From assembly GCA_008729055.1 (NCBI GenBank), contig SDUX01000011.1, positions 248,001 to 312,000 on the forward strand: a DNA stretch of 64,000 nucleotides, written 5' to 3'. The position numbers and the translations under genes are program-made. Positions 1 to 9,855 of the stretch are shown here, in pieces. This DNA is from Pyropia haitanensis (Eukaryota; Rhodophyta; Bangiophyceae; Bangiales; Bangiaceae). How positions within the stretch are numbered: the first letter of the stretch is position 1; every line of letters begins with the position of its first letter. The notes under the pieces are model-generated. The model was given only the letters and a program-made list of their open reading frames with translations, searched no databases and was not told the DNA's origin.

Positions 1-90
1 GACCTGTTCAAAGAAAATCAAGGTTTGTTCAAGCCGTTCCGGCTTGAAGAGCTCTTGAAGTGGATCCCGTAACAAGGGGCACTGCGCTGG
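1..90. repeat. Inverted-arm fragment of the 1.19-kb repeat family
   Basis: These 90 bases match the reverse complement of positions 104-190 almost base for base: bases 7-51 pair with 140-184 with only a few mismatches. Bases 51-90 also resemble the right end of the adjacent element (1255-1292). It therefore reads as the end of a second, oppositely oriented family member that runs off the left edge, separated from the complete copy by about 13 bases. The junction can form a long hairpin. Confidence 0.7.
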
Positions 91-103
91 GGCGACCACC
101 GCG

Positions 104-1292
104 CCTGCGCAGTGGGCTCTAAACCGGGATCCATGCAGTCGGCTCTTCAAGCCGGAAGGGCTTGAACAAACCTTGATTTTCCTTGAAGTGGTCGCACGCG
201 CCGCGGCGGCCGCCGCCCCAACTGAGTGGATTAGAGGCCGATCCTCACACTTAAAAGGTTGACGAACACGGTAAAGTATATTGAAGGGAGGTGATGGGTT
301 CCCTACTAAGGAGCATCCAATTGGCTGTCAAGTTTCGGTAACTCTCCATCACAGTCCTCGCGGGGACCACGACGGCCATCCCTGAGCGGCCGACAATCCA
401 TCTCCATGGCCCGGCTGATGACGCCACAGAGATGCACGGTAACACTGGCGTACTACCACCGCATCGCGGGCATGAGGCTTTAGTGACCACAGAGGCAGCG
501 GCAGCGACTGCAGCGGCAGCGGCTGCAGTTGCGGGGGGCGCCGCGCTGGCGGCGCCAGCTGCCACTGCCGCCGACGTCCACGTTCCCGCCCTCCCGTCCC
601 CCCTGCCGCCCGCCGGCTCTAGTCCGCATCGGGCCGCGACGGCGGCCGCGGCGGCGGCCGTGGCCGCGGCTGGTTTTGGCCCCTGTCGTCTATTACTGCC
701 GCGAGTCTCGGCGCAAGTGCTTCGGGTGCCTGTCAGTGTCGTCGGAGAGAAGCAAGCCGACGGTTGGGAGCGTACTGTACCGCGTAATTGAAAAAAAAAA
801 CTCTCAGGAAGATCTGCAGGCCGCCGAGATACGGCGTGCGCCTCACGTGATCAACTCCGGCGAGCTGCATAAATGCCGGGATACAATCCCAGAAACATGG
901 GACTTTTCGGGTGAAACGGGGGCTACAAGCTCTTGTCGATGCTGTACTTCTATTAGGAGAGCGTGATCACGCTTAATACGGCGCGAGAGCTGTGTGCATT
1001 AGCACTTGAAGAAAGCTTGACAAACCTTGAATAATTGGTCATGACCTGGGTGGACATCATCGTTCAGTACATCACTGTATAGCCCGCACTGAGACGCACC
1101 TTGTGGTGTATCGCAACCCCATGTCCGAGCAGGTGTTCATAATGACTTCAAGGTTGATCACGTTTTCTTCAACAAATCGGCCTTTACGGGGTCTCTGGGG
1201 CACTTCATGATCGCCCTGGATCGTGATTTCTGCAAGGTTCTGCTTTTGAAAAGCGCTTGAAGAGGATCCCGCAACAAAGCCCACTGCGCTGT
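104..1292. mobile_element. 1.19-kb non-autonomous element with terminal inverted repeats, copy 1
   Basis: This stretch is repeated in the same orientation at 31378-32565 with about 23 substitutions and one A-run length change, roughly 2 percent by eye. Its ends are inverted repeats: the left end reads gcgcagtgggct and the right end agcccactgcgc, with gggatcc/ggatccc a little further in. The left subterminal region carries a hairpin word (cttcaagccggaagg). No transposase is encoded. A 119-codon frame at 432-791 is open in both copies but is alanine-rich and unrecognised. The CAGTG start resembles hAT termini, but no 8-bp target duplication is visible, so the superfamily is unassigned. Confidence 0.75.
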
Positions 1293-3439
1293 CTCCCCCA
1301 TTGTGCCGCCGTGCTGGTCGCCGTTCCAACTGGCGGGAGTGCCCGTTGCTGTTGTGATCTTGGTACATCAAATTGTGACGGAGCCTTTATGGTCATGACA
1401 CGAGCCGACCATAAAGAGACCGAGTTCACGGCCGCTATATACATAACCATGAACTTTATGGTTATGTTCGCCCCGGTGGGTCGTGCTTTTTCTACCGTAA
1501 CCGTATCGCTCATAATTTGGAGAAGTTCTTTATGGTTATGGCATTGTTTATGGTCACCGGTGGGTCCGCTCTTATGGCATACCGCCGTTTTCCGCACGTA
1601 TTTAGGGCGCGCAACTGTACCTGTGAGTGCTGCGTCTGGGAGAGGTTGGCTTTGCCGTGGTGAGGGGCCCACGCGGGGGAAGGCTCCATCGGGCAGGGGA
1701 AGGGAGCAGGGGGGGCGGGGGTGGGAAAGGGGGCGGAAACTCAAAGTCGTAAGGGGGACCGGGGGGCGGGGTGATAGGCATTGTGCGAGTTCGCCGGAGG
1801 AAGGCAAGAAGCGACGTCCAGGCACGGCGAGTGGGCAAAGCGGCCGCGTGACGAGGACGCGAGGGGGGCGGAAAGGAGGGCGGGTTCAGGGGCCAAGAGC
1901 GAAAGCCAACGCGGACGGTCCACGCCCGTGCCTCGGAAGCAGGCGTACACAAAAGAGAGCGCCACAGTATCGTGGACAGCCCTCAGCAGAGGGCGTCCAG
2001 ACGGCGGCGGTGCTGCTCTGGTGGCAGCCGTCAGTCGGAAAGTATCTGGCCGCGCGCTCACCCTTAATCTAAATACGTGTTGGGGTGGCGCGAAGCACGC
2101 CGCGGGAAGCGCAGTCGGACGGGTATCTGACGTGGGTACGGGAGGGTGGATAGCCATTTATGGGTCGTCAAGTGTGAGTTGGAGGCATAACGTGGCAGAA
2201 ACGTGTTCCCGACCCATGCCACCGACGCACATTTGACATGCCGAAGCTCTCTACTGTACTGCGCAGACTGTGGAGGAGCGGGGCGGCATCCGTCCCCCCG
2301 CTCTGCAGTCGTCGCCCTCCGTCGAGCATTGTCCGCACGCGGGGGGGCCTCGGCGCTCGAGCCGCCAAAATTTGGTGGAGGCCCCCGGGTCACTCTGGCC
2401 ACCCAGCGGGGCTTGGTGGGGGGGGCACCCACACGCCGCTGGCCCACGCCATCCTTTCGAGGGGGTGGGGGAGGGTACGGGCGTGGCGGGTCAGGTTTGG
2501 ATTCGCGCTCCGGCTCGCTCTTCCTTGCCGCGCATGCGTTGTCGTAGCCGACACGCGCGCCCCCCCCTCCCCCTCCCCCTCAGTGTCGCCGTCGTGCACT
2601 CTTCCGCCTCCCCGCCTCTTGGGGTTGCAGCCACTACTCCCGCTCCACCACCAACTGTCACGGCCTACCCCACGCCCCCCCGGGGCGGAGCATTATTGGG
2701 CGGCCCTCGCCTCCCTGGCGTGGAGGCGCGCCCTCAACGCGGGGCCCACGGCCGTACGGCACGTGTCACGGCCCGCATATATTTGGGACGTGCGTGGCGT
2801 AGTCCCCTTGGTGTGCCAGCCCGTTGCCGCGCGGCTGCCGCGGCTGCCGCGGCTGCGTGGTGGTCCGGGCTGCGGCGCTGCCCGCGGCGCGCGCGCGGCC
2901 GTGGCGGCTGCACTTGCGCTGGCCGCGGCCCACCGACCGCGGCCGTGCCGGCGTGGTGTTGGGTTCTAATCCTCTCCATGGGCGTGAAGGCGTAGCGGAC
3001 GTGGGGTCTGGGACGAGCCGTCGCGGTCACTCGGGCGACCACCCTCGGACGCCTCTCTCTCCCCCAGCGTCGTCCATTCCCACCTCCCCCCTGGTCGGGG
3101 CGCCGGCGTGGGGCTCTCCGCGCCCGGTGGGGTGTGTGTCAGCGTGCCAGCCGCTCCGTGTGCGCCTGTGCCGGTGGCTGTGCTTTCACCCACCCCCACG
3201 GGTCCCAGCTGCCATTGTCGTCGTCGCTGCGCTTGCTGTCGCTCTTGGCGCTGCCGCCGCTGCCCGCTGCGGTCGGCCCACCGTCGTTGCTGTCGCTGTC
3301 AGTTTGCCACCGTCCCCGCCACCGTTGTGTTTCCTTTGCCACCGACGCCCCGCTCTTTGTGGCGTGCCGCTGGTCTGGCGGGACTTCCGGCTGCGTTGGC
3401 GGGCACTTGCTGAACCGCAGAGTGCAGCGCTTTGGCGCC
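1293..3439. other. GC-rich stretch without a supported gene
   Basis: Several overlapping frames are open on both strands, but this follows from the high GC content. None shows a conserved domain, a plausible start with a signal or transit peptide, or splice sites joining sensible exons. The first 350 bases after the repeat are less GC-rich and contain several copies of ttatggttatg-like words. The rest is proline/alanine/arginine low-complexity sequence and probably includes the promoter and leader of the gene at 3440. Confidence 0.5.
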
Positions 3440-4450
3440 ATGGCCAACTCGCCCCCAGGGGCGGCCACGGTCACGGCCGCCTCCTTGCGAGACCGGCCAA
3501 CAGCCGGTAGGCACGGTAGGCACGTGGGGCGGTCGTTGTCCCCGCCTACGGGCTCTGGTGGCCGTGCAGGCACCCGCAGCTCTACGGCACGATCGTCCAG
3601 CAGGCCGCCGGGGCGGAGGGCGGCTGCCGTCTCGGACCAGTCCCGCGTGCTGCCGACGGCGCCGGTGGTGACGGCCGGTGCACCGGCTGCCATGGCCGGT
3701 GGCGGTGGTTCGTCTCACCGTGACCGCCGCGCGCCAGGGACGGCACGGCTGCCGCCGTCGGGCGTGTCTTCACCGGTGGTGCCCTCGGCGGCGGTCGTGC
3801 CGACGCGGGCACTGGCCAAGCGTCCCCGTCTGACGACGCTGCCACCAGCGCCTGCCGCGCTGGTGCCCCAGTCGTCCCTGGCCGCCCGCTTGGCGGTCCT
3901 CACCCCCGCGCAGCTGACCGACACGCTCCTTCAGCTGGCATCGTCCCTGCCTGGTGGGGAGGAGGCGTTGATTAAGCAGCTGCCGCCGCCCGACATGGAC
4001 GCCACCGCCGCCGCGCTCACCGCCCTCAACGAGGACATTTTGGCGCACCTTCCCCGCCGCGGGGGGTCGCTCCTCTTTAACGAAGCCGCCTACAGGGCCG
4101 TGTCGACGCGGGTGCTCAACTTTCGGCGGGAGCTCACCGCCCGGGCGGTGTCGCTGGAGCGGGCAGGCGCGTGGAAGTCGTGCCTCGACTATTGCCGGAC
4201 GGCCCGCGCGGTTGTGGACGTGGCGGTTGTGTGGGACACGCCCCACCACAACCGGTGGCGCGGCACTGTGGAAGGCTGCCTCCGGCGGCTGGCGGTCAAA
4301 GCTGCGACGCGGATTGTGGAGGAGGGCTGCGTGGACGTGGACTGTGTGGAGCTGTGGATGGACCTGGTGAGCGAGCACGGGGATCAGTGCCCAGAGGTGG
4401 TCGACATCTTCGAGGCCGCCATTGCCAGGCGAACGGCCGGCGCCCGGTGA
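3440..4450 (+). CDS. Cut8/Sts1-like nuclear proteasome tethering factor (probable)
   Basis: The ATG at 3440 lies in the gccATGGcc context shared by other genes here and gives 336 residues. The first 130 or so are Ser/Pro/Ala-rich and probably disordered, ending near a basic AKRPRL stretch that could be a nuclear localisation signal. The rest is helical and leucine-rich: LTPAQLTDTLLQLASSLPGG followed by a proline-containing linker, ALNEDILAHLPR, then FNEAAYRAVSTRVLNFRREL and CLDYCRTARAVVDVA. This order (a short leucine-rich tether segment, a linker ending in P-R, then a helical bundle) resembles the Cut8/Sts1 family, whose members anchor the proteasome at the nuclear envelope. The assignment rests on pattern only and a divergent helical protein of another family is possible. 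No intron is needed. Confidence 0.55.
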   Translation: MANSPPGAATVTAASLRDRPTAGRHGRHVGRSLSPPTGSGGRAGTRSSTARSSSRPPGRRAAAVSDQSRVLPTAPVVTAGAPAAMAGGGGSSHRDRRAPGTARLPPSGVSSPVVPSAAVVPTRALAKRPRLTTLPPAPAALVPQSSLAARLAVLTPAQLTDTLLQLASSLPGGEEALIKQLPPPDMDATAAALTALNEDILAHLPRRGGSLLFNEAAYRAVSTRVLNFRRELTARAVSLERAGAWKSCLDYCRTARAVVDVAVVWDTPHHNRWRGTVEGCLRRLAVKAATRIVEEGCVDVDCVELWMDLVSEHGDQCPEVVDIFEAAIARRTAGAR

Positions 4451-5404
4451 GGCCCGCGCGCTCGGGATTGAATAGCCCGCAGGGTGGCCGTCTGTCACCG
4501 AGAGGGGTGTCTGCCGTCAGCGTTTAGATTCTGGTCTGTACTGTTGCAGTCTGTTCTTCTGTGTTTTTCTAGGGGGCGGGGTTTTTTTGTCTTGGTGTGT
4601 GCTCGTGTGGGGCAGCGTGTGGATAAGCACTCATCTGTTTGCGCGTGCGGTCGCTTGAGTGTCGTAGCGTGCTTTCGGGTGTGACGTTCCGCGCTGGACG
4701 GTGCGAGTCGCTGTGGGTATATAGGGGACTCTTGTTTTTTGGGGGTGTGGCCGGTGCGCTTGCAGGAGTCCACGTTGCCTGCACGACTGGGCAATGTGTA
4801 CCCTCTGTGCGGTCTCTTCACCACGATGGGGCGGGGGGGCGCTTGCGTTGGCCGCAGCGGCGCGCCGTGCCCCCCGCAATGTCCGACGCTCCCACCCCGA
4901 CGCCACTGCACCTCGTCGTGTCCGTTGGGGACAGACAGTGGGGGGGTGGCGGTACCGGTCCAGCCACCGTTGCCGCCGCCGACCTGGCTGTAGCCCCCAG
5001 CGAGGGATTGCATGCGTTCTGTCCATGGCGTTTTCCCCACTTGCGCCGCAAGAGCCGCCACCGCCCCCCGTGGGCGACGGCATCCTCGCAGGGCGGCCCC
5101 GTCGAGGCGGGGTGGCGGGTGTATCTACGAGTTGTGCGCGGGGGGGGGCCCGCTCGCCGCCGTGATGCCTCTACAGTACCTCATTGATCCGCGGGCGCGC
5201 TGCGCCAAAGACTCCGCTGCGCGTGTCGTGCCGCGCATCCCTGCCCGCGCCGCCCCCGTCGCCGACACGCCGACGCGGGCCGCCGGCCGCGCGGTGCCAA
5301 CTCCCCGGCCGGCCGGCCCGCCCTCGCCCCAACCGTGGAGCGCAAACCCCCCCCCTTCCCGCCACCGCGCGCACCCCCATCCCCCCCCCCCCACCCCCTG
5401 CGCC
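4451..5404. other. Intergenic stretch, no supported gene
   Basis: The first part is T/G-rich with a T7 tract at 4582-4588, about 130 bases after the preceding stop, which may belong to a 3' processing region. The remainder is GC-rich and open in several frames with no recognisable protein. The final 60 bases are C-rich and run into the gccATGG start at 5405. Confidence 0.45.
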
Positions 5405-6890
5405 ATGGCGACCACCGCCGCCGAAGCGGCGCCGCTGCTCCCCCCCCGCCCCCCTCCCAGCCCCGCCGGGCGGTCCCCCCCCCCGGGCCCGCCCCCCGCC
5501 GCGTCCCCGCCACCGCCGCCGCCGTCGCCGCTGACGCCCGCCGATGGCGCGCTGCTGGTCGACGCGGCCGCCGCGGCGGGCGCGGCGGCGGTCGCCGCGG
5601 CGGGCGCGGTGGTGCTCGCCGCCACCGCCGGCGCGGCGTGTGACGTGCCGCTGCGGGGGTGGGTGCACGCGCAGGTGGTGCTGCTGGTGGTGTACTGCGT
5701 GCTGACGGCGGTTGGTGCGTTTTGAGGGCCGGGGGGGGGGGGGCTGGCCTGCGGTTGGCGAGCCTTGTGGCTGGGGCGACGCGGCGACTGACCAGACCTG
5801 CGGCCGCGTGCTGGGGGTTGCGTGTGGTGTTTTGGCGGCCGCCCCCCTGTCCCGCACCACATGACGTCGTCCACCTCTCTCGCCCTCCGTCGCGGCGTTG
5901 CAACAACCCCCAGACGTGATTGACGCGGCCGATGACGCGGACGGCAGCGGCGGCGGCGGCACCCCCGCCGTGACCGCGGCGGCGCCGGGCGTGCTCGCGG
6001 GGGGCGGGGCTGGTGGCCAGTCGGCGGCGCGCCGCCCGGCCGACCACCGCTGCCGCTGCCGCCGGCGCCCCCCCCAGCCGCGTCGGCGTTGGGCGCCGTC
6101 GACGACGGTCGGTCGACGGCGCGGTGCCTGCGGTCGCTCCTGGGCGGCCCGTTTGCCGTTGCGTACGGCCTGGCCGCGCTGTGGCTGTGGGTGGGCGCGG
6201 GGGGGGGAGGGGGGGCGGCCGGCGCCGCGTGTGTACGTTGGGGCACCGGGGAGGGGGTCTGGCACTCTGGCGGCGAGCTAGTGGGGGCCCCGCGAGGATA
6301 CGCGGTGTGGCGTGCGGGGTGGAAGGCGGCGGAGGTGGGGTCAGGGAAGTTGACGCGAGGGGGGGAGGAGGCGGGGAGCGGGGCGGGGGCACCCCAGCCT
6401 TTTCTTGCGGGGGTGCCACCCCGCGCGGGCCCGCGACAGCGGGCGTCGGACCAAACCGTGCGGGCGGCGCCGTCTGGGTTGCACCCTGCGGGCGTCGGCA
6501 CCCCCGGGCGGGCACCCCCGCGCTGCGTGTGCCCGTAGATGGGCGCTGCCGAACGGACGGTCGGGCGGTGCCGGTCCACTGACGGTGGCCGTTTCTTTGT
6601 CCCCCTCCCCCCTCCCCTCCCTCGTCCCGTCCGCCGCCCCCCCCCCTACCCGCCCACCCCGCCACCGCGTGCTCACCCGTTAGGCCACCACCGCGTCGAC
6701 GCTCTACCGCTACGCCCTCATCTGCACGGTCTTTTACTGGGCGGCGCCGCTGGTGGGCGTGTTGCTGCTGCTGCTCGCGGCGCCGGCTGTGGCGTGGGCC
6801 CACCGTGGGCGCCCGCGGGGCGACGCGGCTCGCGGCGACCGCGGCGGCGGACGGGGGGCGACGGCAGCCGAGGGGGGGGACGCCGTCTGA
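5405..6890 (+). CDS. Small multi-pass membrane protein, four predicted exons
   Basis: No single frame explains this region, but four exons join cleanly: 5405-5714, 5914-6012, 6078-6190 and 6684-6890 (729 bases, 242 residues plus stop). Introns start GT and end AG; the donor at 6013 and the 65-base intron are the weakest parts. The product starts MATTAAEAAPLLPPRP, has a proline-rich cytosolic-type N terminus, and then hydrophobic segments: an Ala/Val stretch before CDVPLRGWVH, AQVVLLVVYCVLTAVG, GGPFAVAYGLAALWLW, and ALICTVFYWAAPLVGVLLLL. It ends with a basic Gly/Arg tail. The layout of a CDVPLR.W segment followed by further membrane helices recalls the membrane region of plant RING-type E3 ligases, but no RING cysteines are present, so the function is left open. 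Confidence 0.55.
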
Positions 6891-7123
6891 GCGAGCAGCC
6901 GGCCGGGTGACGCGACGCCCCCCCCCTCTGGCGTTGCACTCGCGGGCAGCAAGGGTAGGGCGCGTGGTAGGCAGGGACTCTTTCTCCGCAGCAAGGGCGT
7001 TGTCAAGGCCGGGGATGTAGGGCGCATCGTTTGGAGTCGAGGCGGACGAGCGCCGGGCGCCTGTCCGCCACAGCGCTGCTGCCGCCACCGCCGCGACCCC
7101 CACCCACCCTATGTCCCCCCCTC

Positions 7124-8026
7124 TCAATCACGAATCACGCCCACGGGCTCGCCTGCCACGCAGTCAAACGCGATCCGCACTTCGCGGCCGGCCCCCGCCC
7201 CCGCGGTCACGCGGAGGACCGCCTCGATGTGGTCGCCCGCGACGACCGCGCCCACCCCCGCCGGCGTGCCCGTCAGCAGCAGGTCGTTCTCCTCCACCGC
7301 ACACACGCTGCTCGCGTACGAGACGAGCGACGGGAGGTCCCACAGCCAGTCCCGCCCGCCGCCCCGCTGCCGTTCCACCCCATTGACGGTGCAGACCACC
7401 TCCAGCGCCGGCCGGCCCGACGCGTCGACCGCCACGTCCGACGCGGGCACCGCCTCGGCCGCCAGCGGGAGGAACCCGTCGCCACACTTGGCCGCCGTCC
7501 ACGGCTTGCCACCCGCCTTGGCCGCCGCCTGGATGTCACGGGCGGTCATGTCGAGGCAGAGGGTGTAGCCGAGCACGTGCGACAGCGCGTCAACCTTGCG
7601 GATGTGCGCGCCGCGAACGCGGGGGGGGGGAGGAGGCGCCCCCTGGTCGTCCCCACCAGCAGCCGGCGGGGCGGGCGTGTCACCGTCCGCGACGAGCGGC
7701 GTGGGCGCCAGGATTGCGCCCACCTCCACCTCGTGGTGCCACTCCACGTTGGAGGGTACCCGCAGCGGGCCGTCGACGCCATGCCAGTGGTAGGAAGAGG
7801 CAGGCTTGAGGAAGAGGGTGGGGGTGGCCCCCGCGGAGCGCGGTGGGGGGGGGGGCGGGGGTGGTGTGCCCCCCGCTGGGGACGCTGCGCCTCCCATCCC
7901 CATCTTCTTCATTTCCGACACGTGTGCAGCATAGTTGAGGCCGATACAATAGGCCTTGGAGGCCCGGCCGGCGTGCAGGAAGGCCGCCAACCGGGCAGCG
8001 ATGGCGGCCGGCGGTGGGTACAACAT
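7124..8026 (-). CDS. FAHD1-type fumarylacetoacetate hydrolase-family protein
   Basis: The 300-residue product covers the whole FAH/FAHD1 fold. Near the start is the family K/LNYAAHVSEM segment (residues 30-39), then FLKPASSY, the metal ligand pair in HHEVEVG (E99 and E101), the third acidic ligand in LGYTLCLDMTARD (D159), and the catalytic lysine in PWTAAKCGDGFLP (K180). The C terminus has the family LLLTGTPAGVG motif and an IEA..L strand. Family members (acylpyruvase/oxaloacetate decarboxylase FAHD1) cleave or decarboxylate small 2-oxo acids using Mg or Mn, usually in mitochondria. I chose the ATG at 8026 because the fold starts about 25 residues later; longer in-frame starts add only unlikely sequence. 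A Gly/Pro-rich insert at residues 44-64 and another near 116-138 are extra relative to the family. It faces away from the upstream gene. Confidence 0.92.
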   Translation of the reverse strand: MLYPPPAAIAARLAAFLHAGRASKAYCIGLNYAAHVSEMKKMGMGGAASPAGGTPPPPPPPPRSAGATPTLFLKPASSYHWHGVDGPLRVPSNVEWHHEVEVGAILAPTPLVADGDTPAPPAAGGDDQGAPPPPPRVRGAHIRKVDALSHVLGYTLCLDMTARDIQAAAKAGGKPWTAAKCGDGFLPLAAEAVPASDVAVDASGRPALEVVCTVNGVERQRGGGRDWLWDLPSLVSYASSVCAVEENDLLLTGTPAGVGAVVAGDHIEAVLRVTAGAGAGREVRIAFDCVAGEPVGVIRD

Positions 8027-8280
8027 GACACCGGGAGCCAGAAGAGAGGGAGAACCGGAGATGCAAGGGCAACAAAGAAAGAGATGGAGAGAGGGGGGAG
8101 ATGAGACTGGATGGAAAAGGGATGAACACGCCAAAGGAAGACGGCGGCTCATAGACAGGAGCGCCGCACGTGAGCGGAAGGTGGTCGCGAGCGAGTCGCA
8201 AGAACGCAAGTCATCTGTCATTGTGATCTACCCTTTTCGTAATGGTATGAAGAAAGCTCATTTTCTTCGTCGGCAAGTCG

Positions 8281-8353
8281 TTCCCTTTGGTCTAGTGGTT
8301 AGGATGTTCGGTTTTCACCCGAAAGGTCGCGGGTTCGACCCCTTCTGCGCGAT
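8281..8353 (+). tRNA. tRNA-Glu(UUC)-like gene, possibly a pseudogene
   Basis: The D-arm words ggtctagtggttaggat, a perfect 5-bp anticodon stem (ttcgg/ccgaa) with a 7-base loop carrying TTC at 8314-8316, a 5-base variable loop and a T loop ttcgacc at 8334-8340 are those of tRNA-Glu. The T stem has one mismatch and one G-U pair. The acceptor stem does not pair well (5' ttccctt against 3' tgcgcga), with only about four acceptable pairs of seven. The internal A and B box promoter elements are intact. It may be a decayed gene, a tRNA-derived repeat head, or a gene whose 3' half was replaced. Confidence 0.5.
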
Positions 8354-9855
8354 CAGGTGTGCGAGAGCCCCGCATGGGAAGGCAGATTTTGCTCCTTCAC
8401 TTCATAGCTGTGTACAATCTTGAAATTAGTGCGACAGATTTTGCACCATTGTCTCTCCCATTCCCAAGGAAGCCCTGGACTGGCCGCGGGTGGACCACTC
8501 TGTGGCGCATCGTGTCGGTCGTAGCATCGGCTGGTGCAGCTGAGCGAGGCTGCTGCCCCGCGCTTGTTCCGTCGCTATCAGCCATGGCCACCTCGTACAC
8601 TTCTCATGTGCAGTCTCAGGTGGCAGCAGCGGTGCGTTCACCGGCGGTTTCGCGTAATCAGTCGTTACCGCTTCGTGTTCAGTCCCTTTGTAGCACAGAA
8701 GACCGTTAGTCTTCCGGCCCTTCCTGCAGAAAATACCTGGGAGTTATTATTTTGTCCCGCACAGATAGCCCCTCTGTCTGACCGCTCAAGACACAGGAGG
8801 GTCTAACAGTTGCCAGGCGCTTCCCCTACCCGACGTGCACATTGCTACGACGGTGGGCAGTGGCTACCGATATTGGCGGTCAGCGGGCAGCAGTGGCGAG
8901 CGGAGCTCAATGTGTCCCAGCATGTGCAGCGACTATCTGCGCTTTGGGGCGGTGGGCCAGCACGCGCAGCCATTGCGGCGGCGGCGGCAACAGCGCTCCT
9001 GGGGATGAGAAAAGCGGGAGGACAGCCTATCGGCGGTGGCAATCGAGTCCCTGTGGGAGCGGTCGTGACGTCCTCCGCCCCTCTGCTCACAGATCAAGCC
9101 TGGAAACTGCATGCTCATGTCGGGTAAAATATCGGAAGGGCCACCCACACGCAGTACAGTCCGTGCGACAAGCACTCACATCGAGGCATCCGTGCCTCCG
9201 TCCCAAACTCCCATTCACAAGGACACTAGCACCGCCGCCGGCGCTAGTGGTCCAGCTGGCTTGACGACCCAGCGGACCTCGGCATCGGCGGCACGGACAC
9301 GCCGCCGTGACGTGTGTACCTCTCCTGAATGCTGCAGCTGTGGGCGTGTCTTATTTTGGAACGAGGCCCGCTCGACCATGTATGAGGAGCTCCGTGGGCG
9401 ACTTATGGACTGCACGTGCGGTGCTGGCTGAGCTCCATGGTGGAGGCCGAAGGGCGCTGAAGCGCCGACAGGCCACACATTCGCGATCATTGGTACACAC
9501 GTGGGTGATTCAATCAATTCTGACATGAAAAAAGAAAAATGTCACCTCTCAGATCCAGAGCGCAGCCTCTGTTTCGAGGCACTTTGAGCCACGTCTCCGA
9601 ATGTCCTGCGTCAGCGCACGGCTGTGGAGCCCCCGGCGTGGATCCTTCCTCGACCTTCCCCGTACGATATGTCTCTGGCGTGCAGCGCACCAAAGGGTCC
9701 TCCTTTCTTGAAGGGCGTGTTCGTATGATACAAAAAAGAAAAAAAACACCAACCGCAGAGCAGACACATGGCGGTGAATTGCACTTGGTCTCCGCCCACC
9801 AAGTCCCCGCTCTCTCCATCAGCCGCCGTGGGGTCCCCTGCCGAGACGGCGGCGC
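8354..9855. other. Intergenic stretch, no supported gene
   Basis: The stretch is of moderate GC with frequent stops in most frames. Open frames are at most about 140 codons and match nothing I recognise. On the minus strand, downstream of the CpeS stop at 9856, there are T-rich tracts (A-rich on the plus strand at 9733-9747 and 9528-9538) that may mark the 3' end of that transcript. Confidence 0.45.

Noticed and set aside
432..791. A 119-codon frame conserved in both copies of the 1.19-kb element (also 31706-32065)
   Set aside because: Conservation of the frame is expected because the DNA copies are 98 percent identical. The product is mostly alanine and proline with no domain, and the opposite strand is open as well.
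5181..7127. A 648-codon open frame on the minus strand
   Set aside because: It is Arg/Pro/Gly/Ala low-complexity sequence antisense to the four-exon membrane protein, whose exons give coherent membrane helices.
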